Shown here: piece after piece, positions 1-8,706 of the stretch | How the letters are laid out: the number at the start of each line of letters is the position of its first letter | Position numbering within the stretch: position 1 is the first letter of the stretch | From: an uncultured Gammaproteobacteria bacterium | Lineage (GTDB): Bacteria; Pseudomonadota; Gammaproteobacteria; PS1; Pseudothioglobaceae | Reading direction: 5' to 3' | DNA: 36,845 nt | NCBI GenBank assembly: GCA_937899995.1 | Contig: CALCCK010000060.1 | Coordinates: forward strand, 1 to 36,845 | Notes under the pieces: model-generated | Database searches by the model: none | What the model was told of the DNA's origin: nothing | The model's input: only the letters and a program-made list of their open reading frames with translations | Program-made: the position numbers and the translations under genes

Positions 1-127
1 AGATGGTTGCTGTTTTACCATCGTCACTAATGTTTATCTTTACAAGACCCTCAGCAGCGATACGACCTGATTTTTTAGCAGCTTTAGCAGCACCTGATGC
101 GCGCATAAGGTCAATCGCTGCCTCCAT
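1..127 (-). pseudogene. tsf: internal fragment of elongation factor Ts gene, inverted at contig edge
   Basis: Read on the minus strand, about 42 codons from base 127 downwards give an EF-Ts-like segment containing the blocks [18 protein letters not shown] and GRIAAEG, followed by VKI. This matches the part of EF-Ts just after its N-terminal UBA-like domain. EF-Ts is the guanine-nucleotide exchange factor for EF-Tu in translation. The residues upstream (read from bases 128 to about 165) do not resemble the expected EF-Ts N-terminus with its TGxGMMxCKKAL block, so homology stops abruptly near base 127-140. The C-terminal part would lie beyond the window. The neighbours rpsB, pyrH and frr are not present. 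A chimeric contig end is more likely than a true partial gene, but a rearranged pseudogene cannot be excluded. Confidence 0.7.
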
Positions 128-146
128 TATATCACATGACCACTGA

Positions 147-443
147 GTACACGAAGAAGAGGTTAGAGCTGTAGTTGAAACTTATCTGTACTATCAACGT
201 AAACCATTGGCTGATGATATTGCTAAGACATTATTGTCTAAGCCAAAGCTACTTGAACGTAAGACTATTATCCCGCGAGTGCTTGATAAGATTATGGAAC
301 ATGTTGAGAAATTTTACGAACAATGGTATCTTTTAATTATGGGTTATTTAATAACAGCAGCTTATATAGGATTTGGAATTTACTTTCATTACATGTTAAT
401 GGATTGGGTAGTCGCTGGTGTATTTCAGTGGCGTTACGGATAG
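147..443 (+). CDS. short membrane-protein ORF, 5' end uncertain, possibly frameshifted
   Basis: I do not recognise this protein. The frame is open from about base 144, after a TGA at 141-143. It encodes a charged N-terminal stretch and then one hydrophobic segment ([18 protein letters not shown] region, bases about 325-385), ending with QWRYG and a stop. No ATG with a good ribosome-binding site is visible near the beginning. TTG at 207 is the first plausible start, but the open frame upstream of it is also protein-like ([13 protein letters not shown]), which suggests the real 5' end is missing where the EF-Ts fragment is joined. The reading frame overlaps the next ORF (418-696) by 26 bases, and that ORF could be its continuation after a one-base shift near 415-420. 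Function unknown. Confidence 0.4.
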   Translation, partial: VHEEEVRAVVETYLYYQRKPLADDIAKTLLSKPKLLERKTIIPRVLDKIMEHVEKFYEQWYLLIMGYLITAAYIGFGIYFHYMLMDWVVAGVFQWRYG

Positions 444-696
444 TTTTTCAAATAATGATTCGTATAGCAAGAAAGAAACTGATGATGAATTGGTCGAGCC
501 TCCTAAAAAGATTATTTTAAAGAGGCAAGGTCATCAAAAATCGCAATCAACAATAATTGATAAAAAAGCTGATACTAAATATAAACATAAAGTTGAGATA
601 GTTGATGATAGAGATATAATTTTAGAGAATTGTAATAAATTATCACAAGAAAAAGGTTATAAGCTTGCCCAGACTCTTCTGGGGTTTACACATTGA
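418..696 (+). CDS. hydrophilic hypothetical ORF, possibly the shifted tail of the preceding ORF
   Basis: No family is recognised. The 92-residue product, reading from a GTG, is hydrophilic and rich in Lys, Asp and Ser, with no membrane segment or signal peptide. There is no convincing ribosome-binding site before the GTG at 418, and an in-frame TAG lies at 409-411. The simplest reading is a cytoplasmic tail joined to the membrane segment of the upstream ORF, disrupted by a natural frameshift or a sequencing error. The composition (poly-Lys/Asp, low complexity) would also fit a degenerate gene. A small hairpin (stem CCCAGA/TCTGGG, 668-683) lies inside its last codons. Confidence 0.35.
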   Translation: MYFSGVTDSFSNNDSYSKKETDDELVEPPKKIILKRQGHQKSQSTIIDKKADTKYKHKVEIVDDRDIILENCNKLSQEKGYKLAQTLLGFTH

Positions 697-714
697 ATTT
701 TTTATTGTATTAAC

Positions 715-743
715 TTGCACCCTTTAACTAAAGGGTTTATAGT
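715..743 (+). promoter_or_regulatory. candidate promoter with an 18-bp palindrome in its spacer
   Basis: TTGCAC (715-720) and TATAGT (738-743) are separated by 17 bases, upstream of the gene at 777. The spacer is largely occupied by the perfect inverted repeat ACCCTTT-aact-AAAGGGT (719-736), which touches both hexamers. It could be a repressor operator. The alternative is a weak terminator for the upstream ORF, but the T-run after it is only three bases, so an operator or simple hairpin is equally reasonable. The -35 match is poor (TTG only). Confidence 0.35.
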
Positions 744-776
744 GGTAATTCATTTTTTTTATTAGAGGAGTAAGTA

Positions 777-1181
777 ATGAAAAAATCAATCTTAATAGTA
801 GGTATTATTGGTGCATTCATTACCCTGTTGGCTTTGTTTTTACCAAAAGCAAAACCAACAGACGTGGTAGTTATGTGGAATACTGGTTTGTATAACGCAA
901 ATTATGACTTGGTTGAGAAACACACTTCTGCAACCTCGGTTGACTACATTAAAAACAAAGGTGGTATAGCAGGGATCATTAAAAACTACCAAGACAACGC
1001 TGACAAAGAAGGGCGAGGGCTGATTGAAATCATCAGTCATTCTATCAACGCTGATAAAGCGATTGTAAATTACAAATCCTACTATCGAAAAACAGGCGCC
1101 ACTATATTTTTTCAAGACACTCTCTTTTTAGAAGATGAGTTATGGAAAGTAGCACCACAATTTGTAATCAAGGCTAAGTAA
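777..1181 (+). CDS. secreted or membrane-anchored DUF4878/NTF2-like protein
   Basis: The 134-residue product starts with MKKS and a hydrophobic segment (about residues 4-22) without a lipobox cysteine, so it is a signal anchor or a cleaved signal peptide. The remainder has the pattern of DUF4878/NTF2-like proteins: a helical section with a 'YNANYDLVEKHTS' motif where the family usually describes a small number of residues consumed per step, then a strand-rich C-terminal half ending in ELWKVAP. A good ribosome-binding site (AGGAG near 765) sets the ATG. Such domains are usually extracytoplasmic, and their ligands are mostly unknown. The family assignment is by pattern only. The gene stands alone between a palindrome-bearing promoter and a mini-ORF. 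Confidence 0.55.
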   Translation: MKKSILIVGIIGAFITLLALFLPKAKPTDVVVMWNTGLYNANYDLVEKHTSATSVDYIKNKGGIAGIIKNYQDNADKEGRGLIEIISHSINADKAIVNYKSYYRKTGATIFFQDTLFLEDELWKVAPQFVIKAK

Positions 1182-1201
1182 CGTAATATAAGGAGATTTA
1201 A

Positions 1202-1240
1202 ATGAAAGACGGAGAAGAAATAGACTTTTACCAATCCTAA
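1202..1240 (+). CDS. 12-codon mini-ORF with strong ribosome-binding site
   Basis: ATG at 1202 follows an AAGGAG element (1190-1195) with ideal spacing and encodes MKDGEEIDFYQS before TAA. It sits 20 bases after the preceding gene's stop and about 65 bases before the tkt promoter. It could be a translated small peptide or the start of a gene that has been deleted. No function can be assigned. Confidence 0.25.
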   Translation: MKDGEEIDFYQS

Positions 1241-1305
1241 AATACAGTTATTCTAGTCTGTAGGCACTGATAACCCTCAAACTTAAATTATTGAAATTAA
1301 GCGAC

Positions 1306-1334
1306 TTGATTGAAGCGTAGTTTTTGCGTATAAT
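1306..1334 (+). promoter_or_regulatory. sigma70-type promoter for tkt
   Basis: TTGATT (1306-1311), a 17-base spacer and a perfect TATAAT (1329-1334) lie just upstream of the transketolase ribosome-binding site (AAGGA, 1351-1355). Its position also argues against a tkt start upstream of 1366. Confidence 0.7.
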
Positions 1335-1365
1335 TATTCAGATTTTGTTCAAGGAAATTATATAT

Positions 1366-3348
1366 ATGCCATCACGCAGAGATTTAGCAAACGCAATTCG
1401 TGCCCTAAGCATGGACGCAGTTCAAAAAGCAAATTCAGGACACCCGGGCGCACCAATGGGCATGGCAGATATTGCTGAAGTACTTTGGAATGACCACATG
1501 AAGTATAACCCAACTAGTTCTAAATGGGCTGATCGTGATCGTTTTGTATTGTCAAATGGCCATGGCTCAATGCTTATGTACTCATTATTACATTTAACGG
1601 GTTTTGAATTAAGCATAGATGATATTAAAGATTTCCGTCAACTACACTCAAAGACCGCAGGACATCCTGAGTATGGCTATGCAGAAGGTATTGAAACAAC
1701 TACAGGTCCATTAGGTGGCGGTATTACCAATGCTGTCGGTATGGCGATTGCTGAGCGTACATTAGGTGCACAATTCAACAAGCCAGGTCATGATATTGTT
1801 GATCACAACACTTATGTATTTATGGGTGATGGTTGTTTGATGGAAGGTTTGTCACACGAATCATGTGCTATGGCTGGCACCCTAGGTTTGGGTAAATTAA
1901 TTGCATTCTGGGATGATAACGATATTTCTATTGATGGTCATATTGGCGATTGGATGGAACGTGGCGTTCCAGGGCGTTTTAACTCATACGATTGGCATGT
2001 AATTTCAGTTGATGGTCATGATGCAGATGCAATCAGTAAGGCTATTACCGAAGCTAAGTCCGTTGCTGATAAGCCGAGTTTAATTTGTTGTAAGACAATA
2101 ATTGGTTTTGGCGCACCGACATTGGCAGGCACACACGACTGTCATGGTGCACCGCTTGGCGATGAAGAGATTGCAGGCACTCGTGCAGCACTAGGCTGGG
2201 ACGCAGCTCCATTTGAGATTCCTGCAGATATTTATGCTGGTTGGGATCATAAAGAACAAGGTGCGACTGATGAAGCGGCTTGGAATGATACATTTGCAGC
2301 ATATAAGGCTGAATTCCCTGAAGATGCGGCTGAGTTTGAGCGTCGTATGGCAGGTGATTTACCGGCTAACTTTGAAGTTGAAATGGATAAGTTTATTGCG
2401 AAGACTCAAGACGAGATGCCAAACATTGCATCACGTCAGGCATCACAAAGAGCGATTGAAGCAATGGGCCCATTGCTACCAGAAATGTTTGGTGGTTCTG
2501 CTGACTTAACAGGCTCTAACCTAACTAACTGGTCAGGTACAGTTAAGGTAAACGCAGACAATGCCAACGGTAACTACATCTCTTGGGGTGTTCGTGAATT
2601 TGGTATGGCGCATATGATGAACGGCATGGTTCTTCACGGTGGTTTCAAAGTTTACGGTGCAACTTTCTTCATGTTTATGGAGTTTATGCGTAATGCACTA
2701 CGTATGTCGTCAATGATGAAGATTGGCACAATTTATGTTTACACACATGACTCTATTGGCTTAGGTGAAGATGGTCCAACGCACCAACCAGTTGAGCAAA
2801 TGTCAACCATGCGTATGATCCCTGGCTTCCATTCGTGGAGAGGTTGTGATGCAGTTGAATCAGCAGTATCTTGGAAAATGGCAATGTTGAGAGGCAATGC
2901 ACCAACTGGTTTGGTATTCTCACGTCAAGCCCTAACGCCAATGGAAAGAACGGCTGAGCAAGTTGCTAACATTGAAAAAGGTGGTTATGTACTTAAGGAT
3001 TGTGATGGCGATGCAGATATTATCTTTATCGCAACCGGTTCTGAAGTTGGTTTAGCAGTTGAATCTGCTGAGGCAATGGATGCTAATGTACGTGTGGTTT
3101 CTATGCCTTGTACAAATGCTTATGACGAGCAGGATCAAGCATACAAGGATTCAGTATTAACACCGGGTGTTAAGCGTATTGCAATTGAAGCCGGTGTTGG
3201 TGATTGTTGGTATAAGTATATTGGTCTTGATGGTGGTTTGGTTTGTATGACAACTTTTGGTGAGTCTGCACCAGCAGTTGACTTGTTTAAAGAATTTGGC
3301 TTTACTGTAGATAACGTGATTGCAACAGCTAAATCAGTAATTGGTTAA
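1366..3348 (+). CDS. tkt: transketolase
   Basis: This thiamine-diphosphate enzyme moves two-carbon ketol units between sugar phosphates in the pentose-phosphate pathway and in the regenerative phase of the Calvin cycle. The 660-residue product has the family's usual length. The N-terminus [18 protein letters not shown], the [11 protein letters not shown] motif, the ThDP-binding GDGCLMEG (G154-D155-G156) and the pyrimidine-domain SADLTGSN and [10 protein letters not shown] blocks are all clear. An in-frame start at 1324 exists but falls inside the promoter (-10 at 1329-1334), whereas ATG at 1366 has AAGGA ten bases upstream, so 1366 is chosen. The gene heads a co-oriented cluster with gap, pgk, pyk and fba. 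It is followed by its own hairpin and so is probably a separate transcription unit. Confidence 0.95.
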   Translation: MPSRRDLANAIRALSMDAVQKANSGHPGAPMGMADIAEVLWNDHMKYNPTSSKWADRDRFVLSNGHGSMLMYSLLHLTGFELSIDDIKDFRQLHSKTAGHPEYGYAEGIETTTGPLGGGITNAVGMAIAERTLGAQFNKPGHDIVDHNTYVFMGDGCLMEGLSHESCAMAGTLGLGKLIAFWDDNDISIDGHIGDWMERGVPGRFNSYDWHVISVDGHDADAISKAITEAKSVADKPSLICCKTIIGFGAPTLAGTHDCHGAPLGDEEIAGTRAALGWDAAPFEIPADIYAGWDHKEQGATDEAAWNDTFAAYKAEFPEDAAEFERRMAGDLPANFEVEMDKFIAKTQDEMPNIASRQASQRAIEAMGPLLPEMFGGSADLTGSNLTNWSGTVKVNADNANGNYISWGVREFGMAHMMNGMVLHGGFKVYGATFFMFMEFMRNALRMSSMMKIGTIYVYTHDSIGLGEDGPTHQPVEQMSTMRMIPGFHSWRGCDAVESAVSWKMAMLRGNAPTGLVFSRQALTPMERTAEQVANIEKGGYVLKDCDGDADIIFIATGSEVGLAVESAEAMDANVRVVSMPCTNAYDEQDQAYKDSVLTPGVKRIAIEAGVGDCWYKYIGLDGGLVCMTTFGESAPAVDLFKEFGFTVDNVIATAKSVIG

Positions 3349-3359
3349 ATAAAGAATTG

Positions 3360-3391
3360 AACTAAGACGTTTTATACAATGTCTTAGTTTT
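3360..3391 (+). terminator. hairpin after tkt
   Basis: A 9-bp stem AACTAAGAC / GTCTTAGTT (3360-3368 with 3381-3389) with a 12-base loop is followed by a short T-run. It is a plausible weak intrinsic terminator between tkt and gap; the stem is AT-rich. Confidence 0.5.
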
Positions 3392-3450
3392 AATAAAAAT
3401 TACATCCTTTTGATGTGATCGTAATAAAAAGTAAACAGGAGTAAGAAAAA

Positions 3451-4446
3451 ATGGCAATTAAAGTAGGTATTAACGGTTTTGGTCGTATTGGTCGCATGGT
3501 ATTTCGTGCAATCGCAAAAGATTTCCCAGAATTAGAAGTAGTCGGTATTAACGACTTATTAGATAACGAGTACTTAGCATATATGCTTAAGTATGACACA
3601 GCACATGGTCGTTTTGACGGTGAAGTTGCAGTAGAAGGTGACAACTTTGTTATCGATGGCAAGAAGATTCGTCTTTCAGCCGAGCGCGACCCTGCAGATT
3701 TAGCATGGGGTGATATTGATGTAGACATCGCAATTGATTGTACTGGTTTCTTCTTAACTGAAGAGTCTTGTCAACCACATATTGATGCTGGCGCTAAGAA
3801 GGTTGTTCAATCAGCACCTTCTAAAGATGCAACACCAATGTTTGTATACGGTGTTAACCATACTGAATACGCAGGCCAATCAATTATTTCAGCAGCATCA
3901 TGTACAACTAATTGTTTAGCACCAATTGCTAAAGTGATCAATGATAATTGGGGTCTTAAGCGTGGCTTAATGACAACGGTTCATGCATCAACAGCAACAC
4001 AAAAAACAGTTGATGGTCCTTCAATGAAAGATTGGAGAGGTGGACGTGCAGTATTTGAAAACATCATCCCTTCATCAACAGGTGCTGCTAAAGCAGTAGG
4101 TGTCGTTTTACCTGAGCTTAACGGTAAATTAACAGGTATGGCTTTCCGTATTCCTTCAGTTGATGTTTCAGTAGTTGACCTAACTTGTGAATTAGACAAG
4201 CCAGCAACTTATGAAGAAATTTGTACAGCAATGAAAGAAGCTTCAGAAGGTTCAATGAAAGGTACTTTAGCATACACAGAAGATATGGTGGTTTCATCTG
4301 ACTTCCGTGGTGTTAGTGCATCTTCAATTTTTGATGCTAATGCCGGTATTGCACTTGACGATACATTTGTTAAGGTTGTTTCTTGGTATGACAACGAGTA
4401 TGGTTACACGTGTAACATGCTTCGTTTAGTTGAGCATATTGCTTAA
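3451..4446 (+). CDS. gap: glyceraldehyde-3-phosphate dehydrogenase, type I
   Basis: This enzyme interconverts glyceraldehyde-3-phosphate and 1,3-bisphosphoglycerate with NAD(P)H, in glycolysis or, in autotrophs, the Calvin cycle. The 331-residue protein has the N-terminal Rossmann motif [12 protein letters not shown] and the active-site signature [10 protein letters not shown], with the catalytic cysteine at residue 151. It ends with the conserved SWYDNEYGY region. A good ribosome-binding site (CAGGAG) precedes ATG 3451. NAD versus NADP preference cannot be decided with confidence by eye; the segment after the second strand reads GINDLLD, which is common in bacterial type I enzymes. It is followed closely by a DUF302 gene and pgk and is probably co-transcribed with them. 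Confidence 0.96.
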   Translation: MAIKVGINGFGRIGRMVFRAIAKDFPELEVVGINDLLDNEYLAYMLKYDTAHGRFDGEVAVEGDNFVIDGKKIRLSAERDPADLAWGDIDVDIAIDCTGFFLTEESCQPHIDAGAKKVVQSAPSKDATPMFVYGVNHTEYAGQSIISAASCTTNCLAPIAKVINDNWGLKRGLMTTVHASTATQKTVDGPSMKDWRGGRAVFENIIPSSTGAAKAVGVVLPELNGKLTGMAFRIPSVDVSVVDLTCELDKPATYEEICTAMKEASEGSMKGTLAYTEDMVVSSDFRGVSASSIFDANAGIALDDTFVKVVSWYDNEYGYTCNMLRLVEHIA

Positions 4447-4487
4447 CCAATAAAAAATTAGAGCTCGCTAATGCGGGCCGTGTTTTT

Positions 4488-4880
4488 ATGCCAGATTTAT
4501 ATATTCAGACCTCTCAACTTAGTGTTGATGAAGTGATTGAAAATTTAAAAGAAGCCGTTCCAAACAATCAGTTTGGAATTTTGCATTCTTATGATATTAA
4601 ACAAATACTGGCTGGTAAAGGTCATGAGTTGACAGAAGAATGTCATGTGTTTGAAGTTTGTAACCCGAAGGTTGCAAAAGATATCCTTGAGAAGGATATG
4701 AATTTGGCAACAGTGTTGCCTTGCCGTATTTCGGTATATACACAGGATGGTGTTACCAAAGTTGGGTTAGCACTACCCTCTAAACATATTACCCAACTGT
4801 CAGATGCTGATAACTTGTCATCACTGATTGAGCCAGTTGAACAGAGTCTGATTAAAATTATTGATCAGTCTATTGTGTAG
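4488..4880 (+). CDS. DUF302 domain protein within gap-pgk operon
   Basis: The 130-residue soluble protein shows the DUF302 pattern: a helix with amphipathic 'VDEVIENLKEAV', then the 'FGILHSYDIKQILAGKG' block, a hydrophobic strand carrying the VFEVCNPKVAK motif, and the 'LPCRISVY' strand. The biochemical role of DUF302 is not established. It is frequent in sulfur- and metal-oxidising bacteria, where it is often encoded near redox or sulfur genes. Here it lies 41 bases after gap and 27 bases before pgk, in the same direction, so it is probably expressed with glycolytic enzymes. The ribosome-binding site before ATG 4488 is weak. Two cysteines lie near conserved positions (in the VCNP and LPCR blocks), but a metal site is not demonstrated. 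Confidence 0.7.
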   Translation: MPDLYIQTSQLSVDEVIENLKEAVPNNQFGILHSYDIKQILAGKGHELTEECHVFEVCNPKVAKDILEKDMNLATVLPCRISVYTQDGVTKVGLALPSKHITQLSDADNLSSLIEPVEQSLIKIIDQSIV

Positions 4881-4907
4881 TAAGCATAAATAAGCAGGAG
4901 AATTATT

Positions 4908-6071
4908 ATGTCAATTATCAATTTATCAGATTTAGATTTAAGCTCAAAAAGAGTACTTATTCGTCAAGATCTTAACGTGCCGATTAAAGATGGCGTGGTT
5001 ACCAGTGACAAGCGTATTAAAGCCTCATTACCGACGATTGAAATGGCAATGAAGCAAGGTGCTAAAGTCATGTTAATGTCTCACCGAGGTCGCCCAGTTG
5101 AAGGCGAAACGAGTGATGAATTTACTTTGCAACCAGTTGCAGATCGTTTAACAGAGCTATTAGGTGTTACCGTTCGTTTAGAAGCTAATTGGTTAGACGG
5201 TGTTGATATGAATGACGGCGAAGTTGTGCTTTGTGAAAATGTACGTTTTAACACGGGTGAGATGTCAAATGACGACGACCTATCGAAGCGTATGGCAGCG
5301 ATGTGTGATATTTTTGCAATGGATGCATTTGGTACCGCACACCGTGCACAAGCGTCAACTCATGGTGTGGCTAAGTATGCACCAATTGCTTGTTCTGGTC
5401 CATTATTATCAGGCGAATTAGAAGCACTAGGTAAAGCTCTAGATAACCCTAAGCGCCCAATGGTGGCAATTGTTGGTGGCTCTAAAGTATCGACTAAATT
5501 AACTGTGTTAGAATCTTTATCTAAGATTGTTGATCAATTGGTTATTGGTGGTGGTATTGCTAATACCTTTATTGCAGCACAAGGCCATAATGTTGGTAAA
5601 TCATTGTGCGAGCATGATTTAATTCCAATGGCTAAAAAACTTATGGAAGACTGTGAAATCCCAGTGCCAACTGATGTGGTTTGTGGCAAGGAATTTTCAG
5701 AGGAAACACCAGCAGAAACCAAGGCGTCTGACACAGTAGTTGACGATGACATGATTTTTGACATTGGCCCAAATTCTGCTGCTGAGTTAGCAGAGATCAT
5801 GAAAAATGCTGGCACTATTGTTTGGAACGGTCCATTAGGCGTATTTGAATTCGACCAGTTTGAAGGTGGAACAAAAACAGTAGCGATGGCAATTGCCGAG
5901 TCAGATGCATTTTCAATTGCAGGCGGTGGTGATACCTTAGCAGCGGTTGACAAATATAACATTGAAGATAAAATTAGCTATATTTCAACAGGTGGCGGTG
6001 CATTCTTAGAATTCTTAGAAGGCAAGAAACTACCAGCAGTAGAAATTTTAGAACAAAGAGCGGCGGAGTAA
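4908..6071 (+). CDS. pgk: phosphoglycerate kinase
   Basis: The enzyme transfers the acyl phosphate of 1,3-bisphosphoglycerate to ADP (the reverse direction runs in carbon fixation). At 387 residues it has normal bacterial length. The substrate-binding signature RQDLNVP (residues 19-25), the SHRGRP block, the nucleotide-domain VGGSKVSTK block, the hinge WNGPLGVFE and the GGGDT loop are present. ATG 4908 follows a CAGGAG ribosome-binding site. The stop codon is three bases before the pyk start, so the two are almost certainly translated from one transcript. Confidence 0.96.
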   Translation: MSIINLSDLDLSSKRVLIRQDLNVPIKDGVVTSDKRIKASLPTIEMAMKQGAKVMLMSHRGRPVEGETSDEFTLQPVADRLTELLGVTVRLEANWLDGVDMNDGEVVLCENVRFNTGEMSNDDDLSKRMAAMCDIFAMDAFGTAHRAQASTHGVAKYAPIACSGPLLSGELEALGKALDNPKRPMVAIVGGSKVSTKLTVLESLSKIVDQLVIGGGIANTFIAAQGHNVGKSLCEHDLIPMAKKLMEDCEIPVPTDVVCGKEFSEETPAETKASDTVVDDDMIFDIGPNSAAELAEIMKNAGTIVWNGPLGVFEFDQFEGGTKTVAMAIAESDAFSIAGGGDTLAAVDKYNIEDKISYISTGGGAFLEFLEGKKLPAVEILEQRAAE

Positions 6072-6074
6072 AAC

Positions 6075-7523
6075 TTGGCAAGAAGAACTAAAATATTAGC
6101 AACACTCGGTCCGGCAACGGATAAAGAAGGTGTCTTAGAAAGTATTCTAGCCGCAGGTGTTAACGTGGTTCGCATTAATTTTTCACATGGTTCTGAAGAA
6201 GAACATTTAGGCCGCGTAAAAGCAGTACGTCAATGGGCAAAAGCTAATGATACTTATGTTGGCGTTTTAATGGATTTACAAGGTCCTAAAATTCGTATTG
6301 CATCTTTTAAAGATGGCATAAAAATCCAGCTTAATAACGGCGATTCTTTTACCCTAGATGCTGATATGGATGAATTGTCAGGTAATAAAGAATCCGTTGG
6401 TATTGCTTATAAAACGTTACCTCAAGAAGTTAAACCTGGCAACGTGTTGATACTAGACGATGGTAAGATTGTTTTAGAAGTGATCAGTATTGAGAGTAAT
6501 AAGATCAATACTGTGGTAACACAAGGTGGCGTATTGTCTGATAAAAAAGGCATCAACCTTCGTGGTGGCGGCTTATCAGCAAATGCATTGACTGAAAAAG
6601 ACAAAAAAGATATTTTAATTGCTGCTAAGGCGAAAGCTGACTACGTGGCACTTTCATTTACTGTTAGTGGTGATGATGTACGTGAAACAAAAGCCTTATT
6701 GGCCAAAGCTGGTTGTGATGCAGGCGTGATTTCAAAAATTGAGCGTGCTGAGTCATTGGTAGAAGAAACTATTTTAGATATTATTGCGGAATCTGCCGGC
6801 ATCATGGTGGCACGCGGTGACCTTGGTGTTGAAATTGGCGACGCGCAATTACCTGCGCAACAAAAACGTTTAATTAAACTCGCAAGATCTAATGATCGTA
6901 TTGTCATTACCGCAACACAAATGTTGGAATCGATGATTACTAGCCCAATTCCAACACGCGCTGAAGTCTTTGATGTGGCTAATGCAGTGCTTGATGGTAC
7001 TGATGCGGTAATGCTCTCAGCTGAAACAGCAGCAGGTGATTATCCTGAAAATGCCGTTAAAACCATGCATGATGTTTGCTTAGAAACTGAGAAGAATCCT
7101 ATTGCAAAAACATCACATCATAGGCTTCATGAACATTTTAAAGGTATTGATGAAACCATTGCAATGAGCACGATGTATGCTGCTAATCATTTAGGGGTAA
7201 AAGTTATTGCTGCACTTACACAAACAGGAAAGACAGCCATGTGGATGTCAAGAATGAGCTCAAATATTTCTATTTATGCAGTGAGTGACAATATTTCAAC
7301 ACTACGAAAAGTAACACTTTATCGTGGTGTTTATCCATGTGGTATTGAAAAGACTAATGACGGTGATTGGGAACAAGTCAACGCACAGGTGGTTAAAACA
7401 CTGATAAAAAACAAAGTTGTAGAAAAAATGGATTTGGTAATATTGACCAAAGGAATGTATAAAGACAAATCGGGTGGCACCAATATGATGAAGATTCTTC
7501 GTGTGGGTGATGGCAATTATTAA
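6075..7523 (+). CDS. pyk: pyruvate kinase, TTG start
   Basis: This enzyme makes pyruvate and ATP from phosphoenolpyruvate and ADP, the final step of glycolysis. Its 482 residues carry RRTKILATLGPAT at the N-terminus, the MDLQGPKIR block, the active-site region MVARGDLGVEIG and the TATQMLESM block. The start is a TTG at 6075, three bases after the pgk stop. The pgk tail (GCGGAG) doubles as its ribosome-binding site, and there is no in-frame ATG before the conserved N-terminus. Pairing with pgk suggests coordinated lower-glycolysis expression. The TTG start may lower its translation relative to pgk; that is inference. Confidence 0.95.
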   Translation: MARRTKILATLGPATDKEGVLESILAAGVNVVRINFSHGSEEEHLGRVKAVRQWAKANDTYVGVLMDLQGPKIRIASFKDGIKIQLNNGDSFTLDADMDELSGNKESVGIAYKTLPQEVKPGNVLILDDGKIVLEVISIESNKINTVVTQGGVLSDKKGINLRGGGLSANALTEKDKKDILIAAKAKADYVALSFTVSGDDVRETKALLAKAGCDAGVISKIERAESLVEETILDIIAESAGIMVARGDLGVEIGDAQLPAQQKRLIKLARSNDRIVITATQMLESMITSPIPTRAEVFDVANAVLDGTDAVMLSAETAAGDYPENAVKTMHDVCLETEKNPIAKTSHHRLHEHFKGIDETIAMSTMYAANHLGVKVIAALTQTGKTAMWMSRMSSNISIYAVSDNISTLRKVTLYRGVYPCGIEKTNDGDWEQVNAQVVKTLIKNKVVEKMDLVILTKGMYKDKSGGTNMMKILRVGDGNY

Positions 7524-7552
7524 ACAGTAAAAACAAGATAAGGAGAAAAATA

Positions 7553-8614
7553 ATGATTAAAAAACAAGATGAATTAAGAGAAACAGCTAATCGCTTAGCC
7601 GCAAAAGGAAAAGGTTTACTTGCCGTTGATGAATCGACACCAACGATTGGCAACCGCCTCGCTGGCATTAATGTTGAAAACACAGAAGAGAACCGCCAAG
7701 CCTATCGTGGCATGCTGTTTACTGCTGAAGGCCTTGGTGAGTACATCAGCGGCTCTATTCTTTTTGAAGAGACACTCTATCAAGACCATGTAGACGGTGA
7801 AAGTATGGTTGCAAAACTGGATAAATTAGGGATCATCCCAGGTATTAAAGTTGACAAAGGTCTACGTCCACTTGCAGGTGCGCATAAGGTTGAAACCTGG
7901 TGTCAGGGTTTGGAAGGCTTAGTAGAGCGTACAGGAGAGTATTATGAGCGAGGTGCTCGTTTTGCAAAATGGCGTGCTGTCCTACAAATTACTGCCGATG
8001 GATGCCCTACTAATCTTGCTATCAAAGAAAATGCTTGGGGTTTGGCTCGTTATGCCAAAATTTGCCAAGAATCTGGTCTTGTACCAATTATTGAACCTGA
8101 GATTCTTATGGATGGTGATCACACTATTGAGCGTACTGCAGAAGTACAAGAGAGAGTGTTAACCGAAGTGTACAAAGCATGTGCAGAAAATGGTGTTTTC
8201 CTAGAAGGTACTTTATTAAAGCCTTCCATGACTGTTTCAGGTGCTGATAATACCGATAAAGCAAGCCCTGAAGAAGTTGCTAATACGACTGTACGTACCA
8301 TGGATCGTTGCGTGCCTGCTGCTGTTCCAGGTATTATGTTCCTTTCTGGTGGCTTAACAGAGGAAGACGCTTCTGTTTATCTTAATACTATGAATAGTAT
8401 TGATCGCAAAGGCCCTTGGAGCGTGACATTCTCTTACGGTAGAGCCTTACAACAATCTTGTTTGCAAGCGTGGAAGGGTAATGATCTTGAGGCAGGTCAA
8501 AAAGCTTTAATGGCAAGATCACAAGCAAATTCTGAAGCTTCTACAGGTGATTATGTTGCAGGCTCCCAGCCCTCTTCACAAGATACTTTATTTGAAGCTG
8601 GATATAAATACTAA
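7553..8614 (+). CDS. fba: fructose-bisphosphate aldolase, class I
   Basis: The enzyme interconverts fructose-1,6-bisphosphate with dihydroxyacetone phosphate and glyceraldehyde-3-phosphate. It can also act on sedoheptulose-1,7-bisphosphate in the Calvin cycle. The 353-residue protein is the Schiff-base (metal-free) class I type: LLAVDEST near the N-terminus and the class I signature VFLEGTLLKPSM, in which K223 is the expected Schiff-base lysine. The C-terminus ends in tyrosine (GYKY), a feature used in animal-type class I aldolases. A strong ribosome-binding site (AAGGAG) sets ATG 7553. It lies 29 bases after pyk and ends the carbon cluster. Class I rather than class II is notable for a gammaproteobacterium but has been seen in autotrophic relatives. 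Confidence 0.92.
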   Translation: MIKKQDELRETANRLAAKGKGLLAVDESTPTIGNRLAGINVENTEENRQAYRGMLFTAEGLGEYISGSILFEETLYQDHVDGESMVAKLDKLGIIPGIKVDKGLRPLAGAHKVETWCQGLEGLVERTGEYYERGARFAKWRAVLQITADGCPTNLAIKENAWGLARYAKICQESGLVPIIEPEILMDGDHTIERTAEVQERVLTEVYKACAENGVFLEGTLLKPSMTVSGADNTDKASPEEVANTTVRTMDRCVPAAVPGIMFLSGGLTEEDASVYLNTMNSIDRKGPWSVTFSYGRALQQSCLQAWKGNDLEAGQKALMARSQANSEASTGDYVAGSQPSSQDTLFEAGYKY

Positions 8615-8706
8615 ACATCTAAAAGTAAAGTCTTAAAAGAGTTTAAGATTAGTTGGCGTTGTCTGGTGGATGAATTAGACGTTAAAATCAAATAGCGTGT
8701 TAAAGG

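Noticed and set aside
2054-2509. Overlapping ORFs of 82 and 98 residues inside tkt
   Set aside because: They have no protein character, no ribosome-binding site and lie fully within the conserved transketolase frame.
5534-5962. A 142-residue minus-strand ORF within pgk
   Set aside because: It is a shadow of the pgk frame, without start signal or recognisable composition.
8630-8647. AT-rich hairpin (TCTTAAA/TTTAAGA) after fba as a terminator
   Set aside because: There is no T-run after it and a much stronger terminator follows at 8717-8741.
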